This document shows, in pieces, positions 50,934 through 53,834 of a DNA stretch of 53,834 bases (its first letter is position 1; every line of letters starts with the position of its first letter). This stretch comes from Actinoplanes cyaneus (GTDB lineage Bacteria; Actinomycetota; Actinomycetes; Mycobacteriales; Micromonosporaceae). Under the pieces are notes generated by a model. It had not been told where the DNA came from. It worked only from the letters and a program-made list of their open reading frames with translations, and made no database searches. A program made the position numbers and the translations under genes. Location: NCBI RefSeq assembly GCF_016862095.1, contig NZ_BOMH01000080.1:1-53834 (forward strand). Reading direction: 5' to 3'.

Positions 50934-51107
50934 CGCCGGAAACCACAAACCCGCACGCGCCCGCCCCGAAGCCGGCGAACCCGCACGCCCCGCCGGAGAC
51001 CATCGAACCCGTGCACGCCCGCCGGAAGCCGCAAACCCCGTGCACGCCCGCCGGAAACCGCAAACCCCGCGCGCGCCCGCCGGAAGCCGGCGAACCCGTG
51101 CGCGCCA
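50934..51107. repeat. 29-bp tandem repeat, six degenerate units
   Basis: Units begin at about 50934, 50962, 50991, 51020, 51049 and 51078. Each starts CGCCGGAAGCCGCAAACC or a close variant and ends in a GTGCACGCC-like stretch. The period is 29 bp (28 once), not a multiple of three, so this is not a coding repeat. There are no spacers between units. Confidence 0.85.
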
Positions 51108-51151
51108 CGCGACGCCCGGCCCGCCCCAGCACCCAGCGCGCCTCACCGTCG

Positions 51152-51208
51152 CCGGCTGGTTCTCATGGTCGTTATCCGGGCCGGATAACGACCATGAGAA
51201 CCAGCCGG
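51152..51208. repeat. Palindromic repeat copy E
   Basis: This is the longest copy: 28-bp perfect arms (51152-51179 and 51181-51208) with a single central base. The arm reads CCGGCTGGTTCTCATGGTCG and extends through TTATCCGG. It differs from the other copies by TTCTC for TGCTC, with matching GAGAA on the other arm. Confidence 0.92.
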
Positions 51209-51252
51209 AAGCGCAACCCGCGCCGCCACTCGGACCGGTCGCCGGAAACAGA

Positions 51253-51281
51253 ACAGCCCCGGCCGAGAAGGCCGGGGCTGT
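51253..51281 (-). terminator. Intrinsic terminator of the HAD gene
   Basis: A 12-bp perfect stem (ACAGCCCCGGCC with GGCCGGGGCTGT) and the loop GAGAA lie 16 bp after the HAD stop. On the minus strand the stem is followed by a T-rich stretch (TCTGTTTCC), as expected for rho-independent termination. Confidence 0.85.
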
Positions 51282-51296
51282 GATGCGTCGCGGGGG

Positions 51297-52295
51297 TCAG
51301 AGACCCCAGGTGGTGAGGAGTTCGGTGGCCGCGGCGGAGTTGCCGGTGACGTTGGCCGGTGGGACGCCGTCCCAGGTCACGCCACACAGCAGGCGCAAAG
51401 CATCGACCGGGTCACCGGAGCCGTCGAGGACCGCACGGTCACCGTCACGGGTGACCGTCCAACCCTCCACTGCGGCCGCCGACACCACGGCGCGATCAGC
51501 CGGCCGGAACAGCCCGGAGAGGTCCGCCGCCACGAACGCGGGGCGGCACTCGGCGGGGGCGGACAGCAGATCCTTCGGGCCGCTGACCCCGGTCAGGACG
51601 AGCAGGCTGTCCATGCCGGCGGTGACCGCACCCTGGATGTCGGTGTCCAGCCGGTCGCCGATCGTCAGGGGCCGCTCCGCTCCGGCGAGCGAGGCGGCTG
51701 TGGTGAAAAGCGCGGGCTGCGGCTTGCCGACCACCACGTCCGGTTCCCGGTCCAGGGCGGTCCGGATCACGGCGACCAGCGAGCCGTTGCCCGGCAGCGG
51801 GCCGCGCGGGCTGGGCAGCGTCCGGTCGGTGTTGGTGGCGTACCAGGTGGCGCCCGCACGAATCGCGAGCGCCGCCTCGGACAGGATCTTCCAGCCCACC
51901 TCGGGCCCGTAGCCCTGCACCACCGCGACCGGCGCGTCCTCCGCCGACTCGACCGGGGTGAGCCCGGCGTCACGGATCTCCGCGCGCAGCGCCTCGGCAC
52001 CGACCACCAGCACCGGTGAACCGGCCTCGACCTGCTCGGCGACGAGAGCGGCGGCCGCTCCGGCCGAGGTGAGGACCTCGGCCGGAGCAGCACTGACGCC
52101 CATGCCGGTGAGCAGCGTGGCCACGTCCGCGGCACGACGGGACGCGTTGTTCGTCGCGTACGCGATCGACGTCCCGTCCGCCCGCAGCCGTTCGACCGCC
52201 TCGGCCGCACCCGGGATCGGCTTGTCGATCAGGAAGACGACGCCGTCCAGGTCGAAGATGGCCAGGTCGTAGCCACCGGCAAGGTGATCACTCAT
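51297..52295 (-). CDS. HAD-IIA family phosphatase (glycerol-3-phosphate phosphatase type)
   Basis: This 332-residue hydrolase has the nucleophile motif LAIFDLDGVVFLIDKPIPGA, the Thr/Ser motif IAYATNNASRR (motif II), VVVGKPQPALF (motif III Lys) and IGDRLDTDIQGA (motif IV). The large C2 cap between motifs II and III is typical of HAD-IIA enzymes such as Rv1692, which removes phosphate from glycerol 3-phosphate in phospholipid recycling. The C-terminal ~70 residues are an extra domain also found in actinobacterial members. Its ATG overlaps the stop of the upstream TPR gene (ATGA), and a terminator follows. Confidence 0.9.
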   Translation of the reverse strand: MSDHLAGGYDLAIFDLDGVVFLIDKPIPGAAEAVERLRADGTSIAYATNNASRRAADVATLLTGMGVSAAPAEVLTSAGAAAALVAEQVEAGSPVLVVGAEALRAEIRDAGLTPVESAEDAPVAVVQGYGPEVGWKILSEAALAIRAGATWYATNTDRTLPSPRGPLPGNGSLVAVIRTALDREPDVVVGKPQPALFTTAASLAGAERPLTIGDRLDTDIQGAVTAGMDSLLVLTGVSGPKDLLSAPAECRPAFVAADLSGLFRPADRAVVSAAAVEGWTVTRDGDRAVLDGSGDPVDALRLLCGVTWDGVPPANVTGNSAAATELLTTWGL

Positions 52296-53833
52296 GCCTG
52301 CGGGCGGTCCTCGCCCCGGCCGGTGAGCTCGTCGCCGTCCTTCTCGCCCTGCTCGTCCTTCTCGGCGTCGTCCGACTTCGGCGCCTCGAAGACCGCGGCC
52401 GGGACCTCGTGCTTCTCGGCCTTCACCGGGTCGGAGTTGACGTCGGTGTCGGCCGCGCGGACCGGCTCCTCGTCGTCGTCGTCCTGGTCGTCGTCGTCCT
52501 GGTCGTCGAGGTCGTCCTCGTCGTAGTCCGCCGCGGGCTCGTCGTCCGAGTCCTGGTCGTCCTCGTCGAGCTCCTCGCCGTCCTCGTCCGGACCCTGGTC
52601 GCCGGCGGCGTCGCGCGCCTCGTCGGCCAGGTCCTCGTCGTCCTCGTCGTCGTCACCCTCGATGGTCACGCCGTCGAGCTCGAGGATCCGCTCCGCCGCA
52701 TCGGTGAGCTGGTCCTCGTCGATCGCGGCGGCCCGCACGAACCACTCCCGGGCCTCGTCGCGACGGCCGGCCGCGAGCAGGGCATCCGCGTACGCGTAAC
52801 GCAGTCGCGCCGCCCACTCGGTGGTGTCCTCCGCGGTCAGCTCCTTGACCTGGAGCATCGCCACGGCCGCCTCGTGCTGGCCGAGGTCCCCGCGGGCGCC
52901 CGCCGCCACGATCAGCAGCTCGATCGCGCCGGACTTCTCCAGCTTCGCGACATCGGCGCCACGGAAGAGGTCGATGGCCCGCTCCGGACGGCCCAGCGCC
53001 CGCTCGCAGTCGGCGATCTCCGCGAGGTGGGTCTGCTTGCCGGTCATCCGGTGGTACGTGCGGAGCTCGGCGATCGCCGTGGTCCAGTCACCGGCCGCGT
53101 ACGCCGCCAGGCCGACAGCCTCACGCACGACCGCGATCCGGGAGGCCAGCCGCCGCGCCGCGATCGCGTGCTGCAGGGCCAGCTCGGAGTCCTCGTCGAT
53201 GATGGTGCCGGCCGCCACGAGGTGACGCGCGACAGTGTCGGCGACGTCGCGGGACAGCGCGACCAGCTCGGCGCGGACCTCCTGGTCGAGGTCGGTCGCG
53301 ACGATGTCCGCGGGGATGTCCGGAACCTGGAACGCGGCCTGGCCGTCCTCGATGTTCTCCGGCCGGTCAGCCTGGTTGCCGCCACGGTCCCGGTCACCCC
53401 GGTAACCGCCACGGTCCCCGCCGTCCCGGTCACCCCGGAAGCCACCACCCTGCGGACGGTCGCCACCACGGAACCCGCCGCGATCGCCACCACCCTGGTA
53501 GCCCGGACGGTCGCCGCCGCCCTGGTAGCCGCCGCGGTCACGGTCACCGCCACGGAAGCCGCCACCCTGGGGACGGTCACCGCCACGGAACCCGCCCCGG
53601 TCGCCGCCACCCTGGTAGCCCGGACGGTCACGGTCACCGCCACGGAAGCCGCCGCCCTGCGGACGGTCACCCTGCGGGCGGTCGCCGCGGTATCCGCCGC
53701 CGCCCTGGAAGCTCTCCCGGGTGCCACCGGTCCGGTCACGGTCGCCGCCGCGGAAGCCGCCCCGGTCGCCGCCACCCTGGTAGCCCGGACGGTCACCGCC
53801 ACGGTCACGGTCCCCGCCGCGGAAGCCGCCCCG
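52292..53833 (-). CDS. TPR-repeat protein with RGG-rich N terminus and acidic tail (5' end outside the window)
   Basis: The reading frame is open to the right edge, so 513 residues are visible and the start lies beyond the window. The first ~165 visible residues are RGG-type repeats: units such as GGFRGGDRDRGG, DRPGYQGGGDRGG and DRPQGGG. Then comes a folded region beginning NIEDGQAAFQVPDIPAD with helical TPR-like pairs (LALQHAIAARRLASRIAVVR, WTTAIAELRTYHRMTGKQTH, ALLAAGRRDEAREWFVRAAA). An Asp/Glu tail of about 80 residues follows (DNA about 52430-52680), then a short end. It matches the Rv1691 position. A role in RNA or protein assembly is suggested only by the RGG region. Confidence 0.85.
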   Translation of the reverse strand, partial: RGGFRGGDRDRGGDRPGYQGGGDRGGFRGGDRDRTGGTRESFQGGGGYRGDRPQGDRPQGGGFRGGDRDRPGYQGGGDRGGFRGGDRPQGGGFRGGDRDRGGYQGGGDRPGYQGGGDRGGFRGGDRPQGGGFRGDRDGGDRGGYRGDRDRGGNQADRPENIEDGQAAFQVPDIPADIVATDLDQEVRAELVALSRDVADTVARHLVAAGTIIDEDSELALQHAIAARRLASRIAVVREAVGLAAYAAGDWTTAIAELRTYHRMTGKQTHLAEIADCERALGRPERAIDLFRGADVAKLEKSGAIELLIVAAGARGDLGQHEAAVAMLQVKELTAEDTTEWAARLRYAYADALLAAGRRDEAREWFVRAAAIDEDQLTDAAERILELDGVTIEGDDDEDDEDLADEARDAAGDQGPDEDGEELDEDDQDSDDEPAADYDEDDLDDQDDDDQDDDDEEPVRAADTDVNSDPVKAEKHEVPAAVFEAPKSDDAEKDEQGEKDGDELTGRGEDRPQA

Positions 53834-53834
53834 G

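Larger units (their letters stand above)
50882..51296. other. 415-bp intergenic region with tandem repeat, palindrome and terminator
   Basis: No gene is seen. The region contains a 29-bp tandem repeat (50934-51107), palindrome E (51152-51208) and the terminator of the HAD gene (51253-51281). Confidence 0.75.

Noticed and set aside
50934..51107. CRISPR array
   Set aside because: The 29-bp units are directly adjacent with no unique spacers, and no cas genes are present.
50692..51912. Long plus-strand frame across the 29-bp repeats, palindrome E and the HAD gene
   Set aside because: It passes through non-triplet repeats and a terminator and is antisense to the HAD phosphatase.

Overview
The window is very GC-rich, its start codons are often GTG or TTG, and it carries mycothiol-type and actinobacterial cell-division genes. 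The core gene order matches Mycobacterium tuberculosis Rv1691-Rv1711 (TPR protein, HAD phosphatase, tlyA, nadK, recN, steA, mctB, pyrG, NUDIX, xerD, parA, scpA, scpB, rluB). Together with the extra lineage genes this suggests an actinobacterium of the Micromonosporaceae (Actinoplanes-like). The family assignment is an inference from gene content; no rRNA is present to confirm it.

Positions 1-14.3 kb are accessory DNA. After the end of a probable secreted metallophosphoesterase comes an 11.7-kb minus-strand gene for a secreted Rhs/YD-repeat polymorphic toxin. It has nested lectin domains, a Hint autoprotease and a C-terminal deaminase-like toxin, and a probable immunity gene follows it directly. 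Next are a membrane-anchored BMP-like protein, an alpha/beta hydrolase and an aminoglycoside-kinase-like gene.

Positions 15.5-27.6 kb hold a stand-alone FtsX ectodomain protein, then the chromosome-maintenance block rluB-scpB-scpA ... S2P-like pseudoprotease-parA ... xerD-ald. This block is interrupted between scpA and parA by four membrane or lipoprotein genes of unknown role (19.4-23.3 kb).

Positions 27.7-33.0 kb hold a barstar-domain protein, a mycothiol-dependent isomerase-like gene, a VOC protein, an MFS transporter and a secreted TAP-like peptidase.

Positions 33.0-49.4 kb are a long minus-strand run. From upstream to downstream it contains a phasin/histone-tail protein, a small Pro/Gly protein, tlyA, nadK, recN, steA, mctB/steB, a MraY-like protein, murJ, a family-4 glycosyltransferase, a large membrane protein, pyrG and a NUDIX ADP-ribose pyrophosphatase. 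Many of these genes overlap or nearly touch. The run links DNA repair, cofactor and CTP supply, division and envelope precursor transport.

Positions 49.4-53.8 kb hold an SCP2 protein, a GNAT acetyltransferase, a small ORF, a HAD phosphatase, and a TPR protein with an RGG-rich head that runs off the window.

The most striking non-genic signal is a family of five large near-perfect palindromes (15294, 15438, 23470, 23559, 51152). They share one arm sequence, and their differences are compensated on the opposite arm. Other notable signals are a possible Shine-Dalgarno-sequestering leader before pyrG, a CTG start for xerD, and a 29-bp tandem repeat at 50.9 kb. No tRNA, rRNA, CRISPR array or insertion sequence was found.
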